Assembly (NCBI RefSeq): GCF_041890415.1 | Contig: NZ_CP169056.1 | Coordinates: forward strand, 310,001-374,000 | Source: Pseudoxanthomonas koreensis_A | GTDB taxonomy: Bacteria > Pseudomonadota > Gammaproteobacteria > Xanthomonadales > Xanthomonadaceae | DNA length: 64,000 bases | Direction: 5' to 3' | In this document: positions 22,754-30,720 of the stretch, piece by piece | Layout of the letters: each line of letters starts with the position of its first letter | Position numbering within the stretch: the stretch's first letter is position 1 | The notes under the pieces: generated by a model | What the model saw: the letters and a program-made list of their open reading frames with translations, nothing else | What the model was told of the DNA's origin: nothing | Databases searched by the model: none | Position numbers and translations under genes: made by a program

Positions 22754-23113
22754 TCAGCTGCGGTCGTCGTCGTCGCCTGTAGCCGTATCGTCGTCGCGGC
22801 AATAGGCAACGGTCACCGGCCCGGCCTCCGGGCGGCCGCGCGCGGCCGGCAATGCGGCACTGGCCGCTTCCACCTCGGCCAGCAGTTGCTGGCGGCGCGC
22901 CTCGGGCACGTCGTGCCAGTGGCAATCCAGCAGCGCGCCTTCCAGCGCGTACAGCAGGTTCAGTCCCGGCTTGAAGCCGGCGCGCTTGACCTTCATGAAA
23001 GCAGCCACTGCACCGGTCGCGGCCAGGTCCGCGGCGCTGCGCAAGCCGACCTGGCGCAGCCGCGCCGCGCTCTTGGGGCCGATGTTGCGCAGCTTGCCGG
23101 TGTCGCCGCTCAT
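22754..23113 (-). CDS. TfoX C-terminal-domain protein
   Basis: A 119-residue protein with a TfoX/Sxy C-terminal domain (helix-hairpin-helix-like): LRNIGPKSAARLRQVGLRSAADLAATGAVAAF at residues 8-39. The TfoX N-terminal domain is absent, and the C-terminus ends in an acidic tail (DDDTATGDDDDRS). Full TfoX proteins switch on natural competence; stand-alone C-domains have no proven role but could bind DNA. The ATG overlaps the stop of the upstream methionine-sulfoxide reductase gene by 4 bases (ATGA), so the two are co-translated. Confidence 0.85.
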   Translation of the reverse strand: MSGDTGKLRNIGPKSAARLRQVGLRSAADLAATGAVAAFMKVKRAGFKPGLNLLYALEGALLDCHWHDVPEARRQQLLAEVEAASAALPAARGRPEAGPVTVAYCRDDDTATGDDDDRS

Positions 23114-23595
23114 CGCACTGCATCCAGGTAGGCGGCGGCAATCGCTTCGAGCCCGGCCTGGTCGTCGGTATCGAACCGGTCGCGCTGCGGGCTGTCCAGG
23201 TCGAACACGCCCAGCAGCGCACCATCAAGCATCAAAGGCACCACCAGCTCCGAGCGCGACGCCGAGTCACAGGCGATGTGCCCGGGAAACGCATCGACGT
23301 CGGCCACGCGCTGGGTCTGGCCGCTGCGCGCGGCGGCACCGCACACGCCCTTGTCCAGCGGGATGCGGATGCACGCCGGCAGCCCCTGGAACGGGCCGAC
23401 CACCAGTTCGCGTCCATCGTGGAAGTAGAAGCCCACCCAGTTCACGTCGGGCAGCGCGTGATACACCAGCGCCGCGAGGTTGGCGGCGTTGGCGATCCGG
23501 TCGCGCTCGCCGTGCATCAGCGCGCGCGCCTGCTGCAGCAGTTGCGCATAGCGTTCCGGCTTGCTGCCACTGAGCGGGATCGGGGCGAAGGACAT
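23110..23595 (-). CDS. msrC: Free methionine-(R)-sulfoxide reductase (GAF domain)
   Basis: A 161-residue GAF-domain enzyme that reduces free Met-R-sulfoxide. The three functional cysteines are at 75 (LPACIRIP), 85 (KGVCGAAA) and 109 (HIACDSAS); their spacing of 10 and 24 equals that of E. coli fRMsr (Cys84, 94, 118). The ligand-binding WVGFYF and the terminal DLDSPQRDRFD also fit. It heads a two-gene unit with the TfoX-C protein. The family call is strong because of the exact cysteine spacing. Confidence 0.92.
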   Translation of the reverse strand: MSFAPIPLSGSKPERYAQLLQQARALMHGERDRIANAANLAALVYHALPDVNWVGFYFHDGRELVVGPFQGLPACIRIPLDKGVCGAAARSGQTQRVADVDAFPGHIACDSASRSELVVPLMLDGALLGVFDLDSPQRDRFDTDDQAGLEAIAAAYLDAVR

Positions 23596-23775
23596 GCGGT
23601 CATGTTACCCATCCCGGCGGAGCCAGGTGCGGGCGTATCATTTCCGGTTCATGCCGGGTCGCACGCGTACACCACGTGACGATGCCGATGGCAGGCTGCG
23701 GCTTCCGTGGTCACGGCATGGACCGTTCCCGCGCGTGGCGCCGCCGCGTCCACCCACCTGGCCACAGGAATGCAG

Positions 23776-24459
23776 ATGTCCGCCGTCGTCAGCGATCGCC
23801 TCTACGTGACCGGCACCGACACCGGCGCCGGCAAGACCCTGGCAAGTTGCGCGCTGCTGCATGCATTGCGCGCGCAGGGCATGGCGGCGGTGGGGATGAA
23901 GCCGGTCGCCAGCGGCTGCACGCGCACGCCGCAGGGCTTGCGCAACGACGATGCGCTGGCGCTGCAGGCTGCCAGCGCGCCGCAGCCGGCCTATGAGGAC
24001 CTCAATCCCTTTGCCCTGCCCGAGCCGCTGGCCCCGGAACTGGCTGCGCGCGCGGCCGGTGCCGAGGTCACGCTGGCGCCGCTGCTGGATGCATTTGCGC
24101 GGCTGCGTGCGCAGGCCGACGTGGTGGTGGTGGAGGGCGTGGGTGGCTGGGCCGCACCCCTGGCCACGGCACTGGACCAGCGCGACCTGGTGCGCGCGCT
24201 GCGCCTGCCGGTGGTGCTGGTGGTCGGCATGCGCCTGGGCTGCCTCAACCATGCGCGCCTGAGCGCGGCGGCGATCCAGGCCGACGGCGCGCTGCTGCTG
24301 GGCTGGATCGCCAGCGAAGTCGATCCGGACATGGCCTGCCGGCAGGAGAACCTGGAACTGCTGGCCGCACGCCTGCCGGCGCCATGCCTGGGCCATCTGC
24401 CGCATGCGCGCAATCCGCAGCCGGCCACCCTGGCCGCGCATCTGTCGCTGCCGCTGTAG
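23776..24459 (+). CDS. bioD: Dethiobiotin synthetase
   Basis: A 227-residue P-loop enzyme that closes the ureido ring of dethiobiotin from 7,8-diaminopelargonate, CO2 and ATP. Walker A is GTDTGAGKTLASCAL, the substrate loop GMKPVASG, and switch II VVVEGVGGWAAPL. AGGA at 23766-23769 is correctly spaced for the ATG at 23776 (MSAVVSDRLYVTG) and overlaps the alternative ATG at 23770. It stands alone rather than in a bio operon; divergent from msrC by 180 bases. Its stop codon overlaps a REP-like unit (24455-24479). Confidence 0.94.
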   Translation: MSAVVSDRLYVTGTDTGAGKTLASCALLHALRAQGMAAVGMKPVASGCTRTPQGLRNDDALALQAASAPQPAYEDLNPFALPEPLAPELAARAAGAEVTLAPLLDAFARLRAQADVVVVEGVGGWAAPLATALDQRDLVRALRLPVVLVVGMRLGCLNHARLSAAAIQADGALLLGWIASEVDPDMACRQENLELLAARLPAPCLGHLPHARNPQPATLAAHLSLPL

Positions 24460-24479
24460 GAGCCCGTCTTGCGGGCGCC
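24455..24479 (+). repeat. REP-like repeat after bioD
   Basis: One unit of tgtaggagcccg/tcttgcgggcgcc starting in the bioD stop codon. It is immediately followed by the phasin terminator, so the bioD-phasin convergence is closed by two hairpins. Confidence 0.8.
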
Positions 24480-24480
24480 A

Positions 24481-24521
24481 CAAAAAGAAAGACCCGGCAG
24501 CGGGAGGGAGCTGCCGGGTCC
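24481..24521 (-). terminator. Rho-independent terminator of the phasin gene
   Basis: A hairpin with 10-bp arms GACCCGGCAG / CTGCCGGGTC spans about 24491-24520; on the minus strand it is followed by TTTCTTTTTG. It lies 54 bases past the phasin stop codon. A good intrinsic terminator for the minus strand; on the plus strand there is no U-tract. Confidence 0.85.
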
Positions 24522-24574
24522 AGGTTTGCGCGGAGGGAGGGGAGCCGCGCAAAGAGCTTTGAAGCCGCTTACGA

Positions 24575-24964
24575 TCAGCGCTTGGCGGCCTTGGTCGCCT
24601 TGGCGACGGTGGCCTGGGCCTGGTCGGAGGCCGCTTCGAACTGGGCCTTGGCCAGCTGGCCAAACGCCTCGGTGGTCTTCAGGGTCAGGCCGAACACTTC
24701 CTGACCGGCAGCAGCAACGCGCTCGGCGTTGTCGCGGGCAACCTGCAGGCCCTTCGGCCACACGGTCTTGTAGGCTTCCAGGTCACGCACTTCGGCGAGC
24801 TCGCCCAGGTAGCTGGTGGCGGCATCGACGTTCTTCTCGAACGTGCGCAGCTGGACTCCGAGCACCGTCTCGGCATTCTCCAGGGCCAGGCGGTTCACAC
24901 GCGCAGCGACGGCGGCGAACTGTTGCGTGTAGGCGCTGAACTGGTCGTTGAACTGGTAGGACAT
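24575..24964 (-). CDS. Phasin family protein
   Basis: A 129-residue, almost fully helical, alanine-rich protein. The Phasin_2-type region runs from FNDQFSAYTQQFAAVAARVNRLALENAE to a C-terminal Ala/Lys tail (QATVAKATKAAKR). Phasins coat polyhydroxyalkanoate granules and control their size and number. Start at ATG 24964 (MSYQFNDQ) with GGAG 6 bases upstream. It has its own promoter with a TGC-rich palindrome and its own terminator, so it is a single-gene unit. No PHA synthase gene is in the window, so a role in PHA is inferred from family; the Ala/Lys tail would also allow nucleic-acid binding. Confidence 0.88.
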   Translation of the reverse strand: MSYQFNDQFSAYTQQFAAVAARVNRLALENAETVLGVQLRTFEKNVDAATSYLGELAEVRDLEAYKTVWPKGLQVARDNAERVAAAGQEVFGLTLKTTEAFGQLAKAQFEAASDQAQATVAKATKAAKR

Positions 24965-25001
24965 GGCGTACTCCGTAGGTGTTGCTTGGATGGTGCGATG
25001 C

Positions 25002-25032
25002 AGCATATGCACATCTTTGTTGCAATGCAACA
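25002..25032 (-). promoter_or_regulatory. Phasin promoter with TGC-rich palindromic operator
   Basis: Minus-strand -10 TATGCT (plus 25002-25007) and -35-like TTGCAT (25025-25030) are 17 bases apart. A perfect 15-base palindrome, TGTTGCA-A-TGCAACA at 25018-25032, covers the -35 element. TGC-N3-GCA dyads are the kind of site bound by PhaR, the repressor that senses PHA and controls phasin genes in other bacteria. The promoter is moderate, the palindrome exact; the regulator is inferred. Confidence 0.55.
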
Positions 25033-25170
25033 CCTGGCGGAGGAATTTCGCCAGAAAATTGATAATCCGTTCAGTTACAAGTGCTTGGCGATGCCCGAGG
25101 CAGTTGCCCGGGGCACTTCCGGGGTGTCAATCCGGTGCAAATCGCGCGCTTGGGTCCAGCCTGGCCCGGC

Positions 25171-25524
25171 TCAGCCGCGGTAGCGGCAGCCCGACGTGCA
25201 GGTTTCGTGGACCACGACCTCGCTCAGCAGCGGCAGCGACGGCTTCAGGCGCGTCCAGATCCACATGGCCAGCCGTTCGCTGGTCGGGTTGTCCAGGCCA
25301 GCGATGTCATTGAGGTAATGATGGTCGAGCTGCTCGTAGAGCGGCTTGAACGCGGCCTTGATCTGGGCGAAGTCCATGACCCAGCCGGTGTGCGGGTCGG
25401 GCTCGCCGGAGATGTGGATCTCCACCCGGAACGAATGGCCATGCAGGCGCGCGCACTTGTGGCCGGCGGGCACATGCGGCAGGCGGTGCGCCGCCTCGAG
25501 GGTGAAGACCTTGAAGATATCCAT
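25171..25524 (-). CDS. queD: 6-carboxy-5,6,7,8-tetrahydropterin synthase
   Basis: A 117-residue T-fold enzyme of queuosine biosynthesis that converts 7,8-dihydroneopterin triphosphate to 6-carboxytetrahydropterin. Zinc ligands His13 (EAAHRLPH), His28 and His30 (RLHGHSF) and catalytic Cys24 (AGHKCARL) are present, as are the later LDHHYLND and NPTSERLAMWIW motifs. Start at ATG 25524 (MDIFKVFTLEAAH). Length matches the QueD family rather than the longer eukaryotic PTPS. Confidence 0.94.
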   Translation of the reverse strand: MDIFKVFTLEAAHRLPHVPAGHKCARLHGHSFRVEIHISGEPDPHTGWVMDFAQIKAAFKPLYEQLDHHYLNDIAGLDNPTSERLAMWIWTRLKPSLPLLSEVVVHETCTSGCRYRG

Positions 25525-25732
25525 CCGCGCATTGTCGGCCGCGGCCGCCTGCGCCCGCAATCGCCCGCCGCGGGCATGGCTTGCCAGGCACATGGCCCGC
25601 CAGGCACATGGTCGGGCCGCGGCCACGGTTGACCACGGCATCCCGGCCGCGGCCGCGGCCGCGATGCCCGGGCATCAGCCCGTGCGGATGCGGTGTTCCT
25701 CTCCAGCTTGCCGCGTGCAGCGGCCGGAAGGC

Positions 25733-27115
25733 TCAGCGCGTGGCGTCGCGACGCGGGCCATCGTTGCCACCGCGCCGGCGCCCGCGGGTGCCGTCGGCCG
25801 GTTGCCGCGCGCCATCGCGCTGGCCGCCGTGCGACTTGGCGCCGGCATGCGCATGGCGCTGGCCGTCGCCGTGCGGACGGCGGCCACGGCCGCCACCGGG
25901 CTTGCGCGGCGGACGCTGCCCGCCCGGCACTTCGGTCTTGCCCGGGGCACTGTTGCCCCAGCGGATCGGCACCTGCGGCTCGAAGCCGGGCAGGTCGCGG
26001 ATTTCCATGTCGCGGTCCAGCAGGCGCACGATCTGGCGCAGGTACTTGGCGTCGTCCTGCGACACCAGCGACAGCGCTTCGCCGGTCGAGCCGTTGCGGC
26101 CGGTGCGGCCGATCCGGTGCACGTAGTCCTCGGCCACCATCGGCAGGTCGTAGTTGATCACCCGCGGCAACTGGTCGATGTCGATGCCGCGCGCGGCGAT
26201 GTCGGTGGCCACCAGCACCTTGACCTTGCCGGACTTGAAGTCGCCCAGCGCGCGCAGGCGCTGGCCCTGGCTCTTGTTGCCGTGGATCGCCGCGGCCTGG
26301 ATGCCGGACTTCTCCAGGAAGGTGACCAGTTTGTCGCTGCCGTGCTTGGTCTTGGCGAACACCAGGGTCTGCACGCGCGTGTCCTGCGCCAGCAGGTGCA
26401 GCAGCAGCTCGCGCTTGCGGGCGGTGTCGACCGGATGCACGCGGTGGGTGATGGTCTCGGCCACGGTGTTCTGCGGAGTCACCTGGACTTCGCGCGGGTT
26501 GCGCATGAACTCCATCGCCAGCTGCTTGATGCTCTCGGGGAAGGTGGCCGAGAACAGCAGGGTCTGCCGGTTCTGCCGCGGCAGCTTGGCCAGGATGCGC
26601 TTGATCGACGGCAGGAAGCCCATGTCGAGCATGCGGTCGGCCTCGTCCAGCACCAGGATCTCGATCCCGGACAGGTCCACGCTGCGGCGCTCCATGTGGT
26701 CGATCAGGCGACCCGGGCAGGCCACCACCAGGTCCACGCCGCGGCGCAGCGCATCGAGCTGGTTGCCCATGCCCACGCCGCCGTAGATCACCGCGCTGGG
26801 AATGCGCAGGTGCTTGCCGTAGTCGCGCAGGCTGTCGTGCACCTGGGTGGCCAGCTCGCGGGTAGGGGCCAGGACCAGCACGCGCGGCTTGCGCGGGCCG
26901 CGGCTCACCGCTTGCGGCGCGGTGCCCAGGTGCTGCAGCAGCGGCAGGCCGAAGGCGGCGGTCTTGCCGGTGCCGGTCTGGGCGCCGGCAAGCAGGTCGT
27001 GGCCTGCCAGCACCAGCGGGATGGCCTGCTGCTGGATCGCGGTGGGGGTTTCGTAGCCCTGCTCGGACAACGCGCGCAGCAGGAACGGGGCAAGGCCCAG
27101 GGATTCAAACGACAT
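25733..27115 (-). CDS. rhlE: DEAD-box ATP-dependent RNA helicase, RhlE type
   Basis: A 460-residue RNA helicase with all core motifs: the Q motif (GYETPTAIQQQAIP), motif I AQTGTGKTA, Ia PTRELA, II DEAD (LVLDEADRMLDMGF), III SAT and VI HRIGRTGR. The core ends near residue 375. The C-terminal extension is basic and glycine/arginine-rich, with GGGRGRRPHGDGQRHAHAG-like sequence that would bind RNA, as in RhlE involved in ribosome assembly and cold adaptation. A 490-base gap lies upstream before the FAH-family gene; a long leader is possible. Confidence 0.93.
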   Translation of the reverse strand: MSFESLGLAPFLLRALSEQGYETPTAIQQQAIPLVLAGHDLLAGAQTGTGKTAAFGLPLLQHLGTAPQAVSRGPRKPRVLVLAPTRELATQVHDSLRDYGKHLRIPSAVIYGGVGMGNQLDALRRGVDLVVACPGRLIDHMERRSVDLSGIEILVLDEADRMLDMGFLPSIKRILAKLPRQNRQTLLFSATFPESIKQLAMEFMRNPREVQVTPQNTVAETITHRVHPVDTARKRELLLHLLAQDTRVQTLVFAKTKHGSDKLVTFLEKSGIQAAAIHGNKSQGQRLRALGDFKSGKVKVLVATDIAARGIDIDQLPRVINYDLPMVAEDYVHRIGRTGRNGSTGEALSLVSQDDAKYLRQIVRLLDRDMEIRDLPGFEPQVPIRWGNSAPGKTEVPGGQRPPRKPGGGRGRRPHGDGQRHAHAGAKSHGGQRDGARQPADGTRGRRRGGNDGPRRDATR

Positions 27116-27450
27116 CGTGGAAGCTCCATGGCAACGGCCCGCGGACGCATGTCTGCGGGCTGATCGGTATTCGATCGGTGGCTCGGAGCGTTCCCGTGAA
27201 CCGCGCTGCGAGAAGTGGTTGGCCGGAAGAACCGGCCCGATTGCCAGCGAATGGCGTCGGAGTGGGACGGGCGCCGGACGGATCCGGAGCTGTCGTTCCC
27301 GGAGGGAAACGGACGGCCGCTGGGCAATCAGGGCGGCGATTCTACGCGATGCAAGCCGATTGCGCCTGCTGCCGGTGGAGGGCGTTCAGCAAGACGCGCG
27401 CCGGCCTCGCCGGTGGCCGTGGGTTGGCGGGGCGGGTTGGTTTCGCCTGG

Positions 27451-27511
27451 TCGCCCGCAAGACGGGCTCCTACAGGGGGCGCCCGTGTAGGAGCCCGTCT
27501 TGCGGGCGACC
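27451..27511. repeat. Inverted pair of REP-like units
   Basis: tcgcccgcaagacg/ggctcctaca at 27451-27474 and its reverse complement at 27487-27511 are separated by 12 bases. This head-to-head arrangement is like the BIME composites of enterobacterial REPs and can form one long hairpin. Confidence 0.85.
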
Positions 27512-27526
27512 TCGCAGGCGGCAAAC

Positions 27527-27568
27527 GATCCCCGATCCCCGATCCCCGATCCCCGATCCCCGATCCCC
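27527..27568. repeat. Six tandem copies of a 7-base unit (gatcccc)
   Basis: Six perfect copies in a row, followed by a degenerate seventh (gaccgct). They end 38 bases before the ATG of the FAH-family gene and occupy the place where a -35 element would lie for the TACACT -10 at 27574. A change in copy number would alter the promoter, not the reading frame. Confidence 0.9.
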
Positions 27569-27606
27569 GACCGCTACACTCCGGGTTCCCCGCAGGAGTG
27601 AACCGG

Positions 27607-28596
27607 ATGAAGCTCGGAACCCTCAAGGAAGGCGGCCGCGACGGCACCCTGGTGGTGGTCTCGGCCGACCTGGGCTGCGCGGTGCGCGCCGACGGCATCG
27701 CCGCGACCCTGCAACAGGCCCTGGACGATTGGCAGCGCGCCGCACCGCGCCTGAATGCACTGGCCCAGGCGCTGCAGGCCGGTGAGGCCGCCGATGCCTT
27801 CGACCTGGACATGGCCGCGCTGGCCGCGCCGCTGCCGCGTGCCTACGAGTTCGTTGACGGCAGCGCCTACCTGCCGCACGTGGAACGGGTGCGCCGCGCG
27901 CGTGGCGCGCAGGTGCCGGAGAGTTTCTACACCGACCCGCTCATGTACCAGGGCACCGGCGCCGGTTTCCTCGGTCCGCGCGACCCGGTGCGTGCCATCA
28001 GCGAGGACCACGGCATCGACCTGGAAGCCGAGATCGTGGTGGTCACCGACGATGTCCCGATGGCGGTGTCGCCGCAGCAGGCGGCCGAACACATCCAGCT
28101 GATCGGCCTGATCAACGATGTCTCGCTGCGCAACCTGATTGCCGCCGAACTGGCCAAGGGCTTCGGCTTCCTGCAGTCCAAGCCGCGCTCGGCGCTGTCG
28201 CCGGTGCTGGTCACCCCGGACGAACTGGGCGATGCCTGGCGCGGCAACAAGCTGCACCTGCCGCTGGTCAGCCACATCAACGGCCAGTGGTTCGGCGCGC
28301 CGGAAGCCGGCGAAGACATGCAGTTCGATTTCGCCCAGCTGATCGCCCACGCGGCCCGGACCCGGCCGCTGGCCGCCGGCACCGTGGTCGGCTCCGGCAC
28401 CATCGCCAACCAGGACGTGTCGCGCGGCGCCTCGTGCCTGGCCGAGCGGCGCACCGTGGAGGCGCTGCGCGACGGTGCACCGGCCACCCCGTTCCTGAAG
28501 TTCGGCGACAGCGTGCGGATCGAGATGTTCGATCGCGCCGGGCACAGCCTGTTCGGCGCGATCGAGCAGCGGATCGAGCGCGCGCCGCTGCCCTGA
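27607..28596 (+). CDS. Fumarylacetoacetate hydrolase family protein
   Basis: A 329-residue FAH-fold enzyme. Metal-binding acidic residues appear in the region DLEAEIVVVTDDVPMAVS, followed by LIGLINDVSLRNL, LSPVLVTPDELG and VVGSGTIANQD. The N-terminal third (MKLGTLKEGGRDGTLVVVS) is a small domain also found in FAA hydrolases. With maleylacetoacetate isomerase 92 bases downstream it should catalyse the last step of tyrosine/homogentisate breakdown, fumarylacetoacetate to fumarate plus acetoacetate; hmgA and hppD are not in the window. The FAH superfamily is broad, so the substrate rests on the maiA neighbour. Confidence 0.88.
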   Translation: MKLGTLKEGGRDGTLVVVSADLGCAVRADGIAATLQQALDDWQRAAPRLNALAQALQAGEAADAFDLDMAALAAPLPRAYEFVDGSAYLPHVERVRRARGAQVPESFYTDPLMYQGTGAGFLGPRDPVRAISEDHGIDLEAEIVVVTDDVPMAVSPQQAAEHIQLIGLINDVSLRNLIAAELAKGFGFLQSKPRSALSPVLVTPDELGDAWRGNKLHLPLVSHINGQWFGAPEAGEDMQFDFAQLIAHAARTRPLAAGTVVGSGTIANQDVSRGASCLAERRTVEALRDGAPATPFLKFGDSVRIEMFDRAGHSLFGAIEQRIERAPLP

Positions 28597-28688
28597 ACAG
28601 CCCGCTGCGTTCCGGCCGCCGCACCGGCCCATGGACAGGCAGCACGGCCCGGGCTGCTCCTACACTGTCATCGCACCACGGGGAAACC

Positions 28689-29375
28689 ATGGCAATGGAC
28701 AGCGCACTGCAGCTCCACACCTACTGGCGTTCCAGCGCTGCGTACCGCGTGCGCATCGGGCTGGCCCTCAAGGGCCTTCAATACGCGCAGCGGCCGGTAC
28801 ACCTGCTGGAAGGCGGCGGCCGCCAGCATGCGGCCGAGTTTGCTGCGATCAATCCACAGCGCCTGGTGCCGGTGCTGGTGCACGGCGACCTGGTGGTGCA
28901 CCAGTCGCTGGCGATCCTGGAATACCTGGACGAGGCCTGGCCCGCGCGCGCCCGGCTGCTGCCCGACGCTGCGCCGGCGCGTGCGCGGGTCCGCGCGCTG
29001 GCGCAACTGGTGGCCTGCGACGTGCACCCGCTCAACAACCTGCGCGTGCTGCAGTTCTTCGAGCGCGAGTGGCATGTGCCGCGGTCCGAGTGCGACGACT
29101 GGGTGCGGCACTGGATCGGGGAGGGCATGGCCGCGTTCGAGGCGCGGGTGGCCGGCGATCCGTCCACCGGCGCGTTCTGCCATGGCGATGCCCCGGGGCT
29201 GGCCGACTGCTGCCTGGTGCCGCAGCTGTACAACGCGCGCCGTTACGGCATGGACGTGGCCGGCTGGCCGACCCTGGCGCGCATCGAGCAGGCCTGCCTG
29301 GCCCTGCCGGCATTCAAGGCCGCCGCGCCCGGCGTGCAGCCCGACGCCCCCGGCGCGGACCCTTCCCCCCTGTAG
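28689..29375 (+). CDS. maiA: Maleylacetoacetate isomerase (zeta-class GST)
   Basis: A 228-residue zeta-class glutathione transferase that isomerises maleylacetoacetate to fumarylacetoacetate with glutathione. The N-terminal zeta signature is YWRSSAAYRVRIGLALKG, with the Ser-Ser motif activating the GSH thiol; the GSH-gamma-glutamyl site VHQSLAILEYLDE and the C-domain region CDVHPLNNLRVLQ are typical. It follows the FAH-family gene on the same strand, forming a catabolic pair. The 3' end runs into REP-type repeats. Confidence 0.93.
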   Translation: MAMDSALQLHTYWRSSAAYRVRIGLALKGLQYAQRPVHLLEGGGRQHAAEFAAINPQRLVPVLVHGDLVVHQSLAILEYLDEAWPARARLLPDAAPARARVRALAQLVACDVHPLNNLRVLQFFEREWHVPRSECDDWVRHWIGEGMAAFEARVAGDPSTGAFCHGDAPGLADCCLVPQLYNARRYGMDVAGWPTLARIEQACLALPAFKAAAPGVQPDAPGADPSPL

Positions 29376-29475
29376 GAGCCCGTCTCGCGGGCGACCGCGG
29401 CAACCGCATCGCCGGCAAGGCCGGCTCCTGCACGAGCGCTCCTCCTGTAGGAGCCCGTCTTGCGGGCGACCGCGG
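29371..29475. repeat. Cluster of three REP-like units after maiA
   Basis: Units at 29371-29395 (variant with tctcgcggg), about 29407-29433 (reverse type, gccggcaaggccggctcc) and 29446-29470. They fill the whole gap between convergent maiA and pilU, and the first overlaps the maiA stop codon. Confidence 0.85.
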
Positions 29476-29486
29476 CGATGCGTGCC

Positions 29487-30620
29487 TCAGCCGAAACCGT
29501 GGGTGATGGTGGGCGAGGACGGGCCGTTGATGTCGGCGTAGGGGTCGTGCTCGCCTTCGGCGCCTTCGGACAGGCGGAACTTCAGCGCCAGGCCATCGCG
29601 CGAGTCGGCTGCGCGCAGCGCCTCCTCCTGCTGGATCTGGCCCTGCTTGACCATCCGGAACAGGCACTGGTCGAAGGTCTGCATGCCTTCTTCCAGCGAC
29701 CCCTCCATCGCCTGCTTGATCTCGTGCACCTGCCCGCGGCGCAGCAGGTCGCGGATCATCGGGGTGTTGATCAGCACCTCGCTGGCCGGCAGGCGGCGCT
29801 CGTCCATGCCCTTGACCAGGCGCAGCGACACCACCGCGCGCAGGTTCAGCGCCAGGTTCATCAGGATGTTCTTGTGCGCACTCTCGGGGAAGAAGTTGAG
29901 GATGCGCTCGATGGTCTGGTCGGCGTTGTTGGAGTGCAGCGTGGCCAGGCACAGGTGGCCGGTTTCGGCGAAGGCGATCGCCGCCTCCATCGTGGTCGCG
30001 TCCAGGATCTCGCCGATCAGGATCACGTCCGGCGCCTCGCGCATGGCGTTCTTCAGCGCGTTGTGGAAGGCGTGCGTATCCAGGCCCACCTCGCGCTGGT
30101 TGACGATCGATTTCTTGTGCTTGTGCAGGTACTCGATCGGATCCTCGATGGTGAGGATGTGGCCGGTGATGTTGCTGTTGCGGTGGTCGATCATCGAGGC
30201 CAGCGCGGTGGACTTGCCCGAGCCGGTGGAGCCGACCAGCAGCACCAGCCCGCGCGGGGTCATGATGATGTCCTTGAGCACCTGCGGCAGGTTGAGCTCC
30301 TCGATGGAGGGGATCGCGCTGCGGATGGCGCGGATCACCATGCCTACCTCGCCGCGCTGCTTGAACACGTTGACCCGGAAGCGCCCGGCATCGGCCAGGG
30401 CGATGGCCATGTTCATCTCCAGGTCGCGCTCGAACTGCGGCACCTGGCCCTCGTCCATCAGCGAGTAGGCGATTTTCTTGACCATGCCCGGAGGCAGGCC
30501 GGTATTGCCCAGCGGGTAAAGCTTGCCTTCGATCTTGATGTAGACCGGAGCCCCGGTGGTCAGGAACATGTCCGAGGCATTTTTCTCGGTCATCAGCTTC
30601 AGGAAGTAGCCGATATCCAT
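29487..30620 (-). CDS. pilU: Type IV pilus retraction ATPase PilU
   Basis: A 377-residue PilT/PilU-family ATPase. Walker A GSTGSGKSTALAS, Asp box TIEDPIEYLHKHKKS, Walker B ILIGEILDATTMEAAI and the His box LATLHSNNADQ are present. It belongs to PilU rather than PilT because of its length (PilT about 345), the C-terminal extension after residue 340 (SEGAEGEHDPYADINGP) and the start MDIGYFLKLMTEKNASDMFL. PilU aids PilT in pulling pili back in twitching motility. pilT is not adjacent. The Walker B Arg usual in GEIRD is Leu here (GEILD). Confidence 0.92.
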   Translation of the reverse strand: MDIGYFLKLMTEKNASDMFLTTGAPVYIKIEGKLYPLGNTGLPPGMVKKIAYSLMDEGQVPQFERDLEMNMAIALADAGRFRVNVFKQRGEVGMVIRAIRSAIPSIEELNLPQVLKDIIMTPRGLVLLVGSTGSGKSTALASMIDHRNSNITGHILTIEDPIEYLHKHKKSIVNQREVGLDTHAFHNALKNAMREAPDVILIGEILDATTMEAAIAFAETGHLCLATLHSNNADQTIERILNFFPESAHKNILMNLALNLRAVVSLRLVKGMDERRLPASEVLINTPMIRDLLRRGQVHEIKQAMEGSLEEGMQTFDQCLFRMVKQGQIQQEEALRAADSRDGLALKFRLSEGAEGEHDPYADINGPSSPTITHGFG

Positions 30621-30720
30621 TGCGCGACGATCCCCAGTTGAATGGCCCGCAACCGTGCCATTGCATGCGCGGCGCCAGCTTCCGACAATGGCCGCCACCC
30701 TTATGGACGCGGCGTTCCCC

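Larger units (their letters stand above)
27116..27606. other. Intergenic region between rhlE and the FAH-family gene, with REP pair and 7-bp tandem repeat
   Basis: 491 bases without a gene. It holds two REP-like units in opposite orientation (27451-27474 and 27487-27511) forming a long potential stem, and six exact copies of the 7-base unit gatcccc (27527-27568). A -10-like TACACT at 27574-27579 lies 27 bases before the downstream ATG, directly after the tandem repeat. The rhlE-proximal half (27116-27440) shows no recognisable element. Confidence 0.7.
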
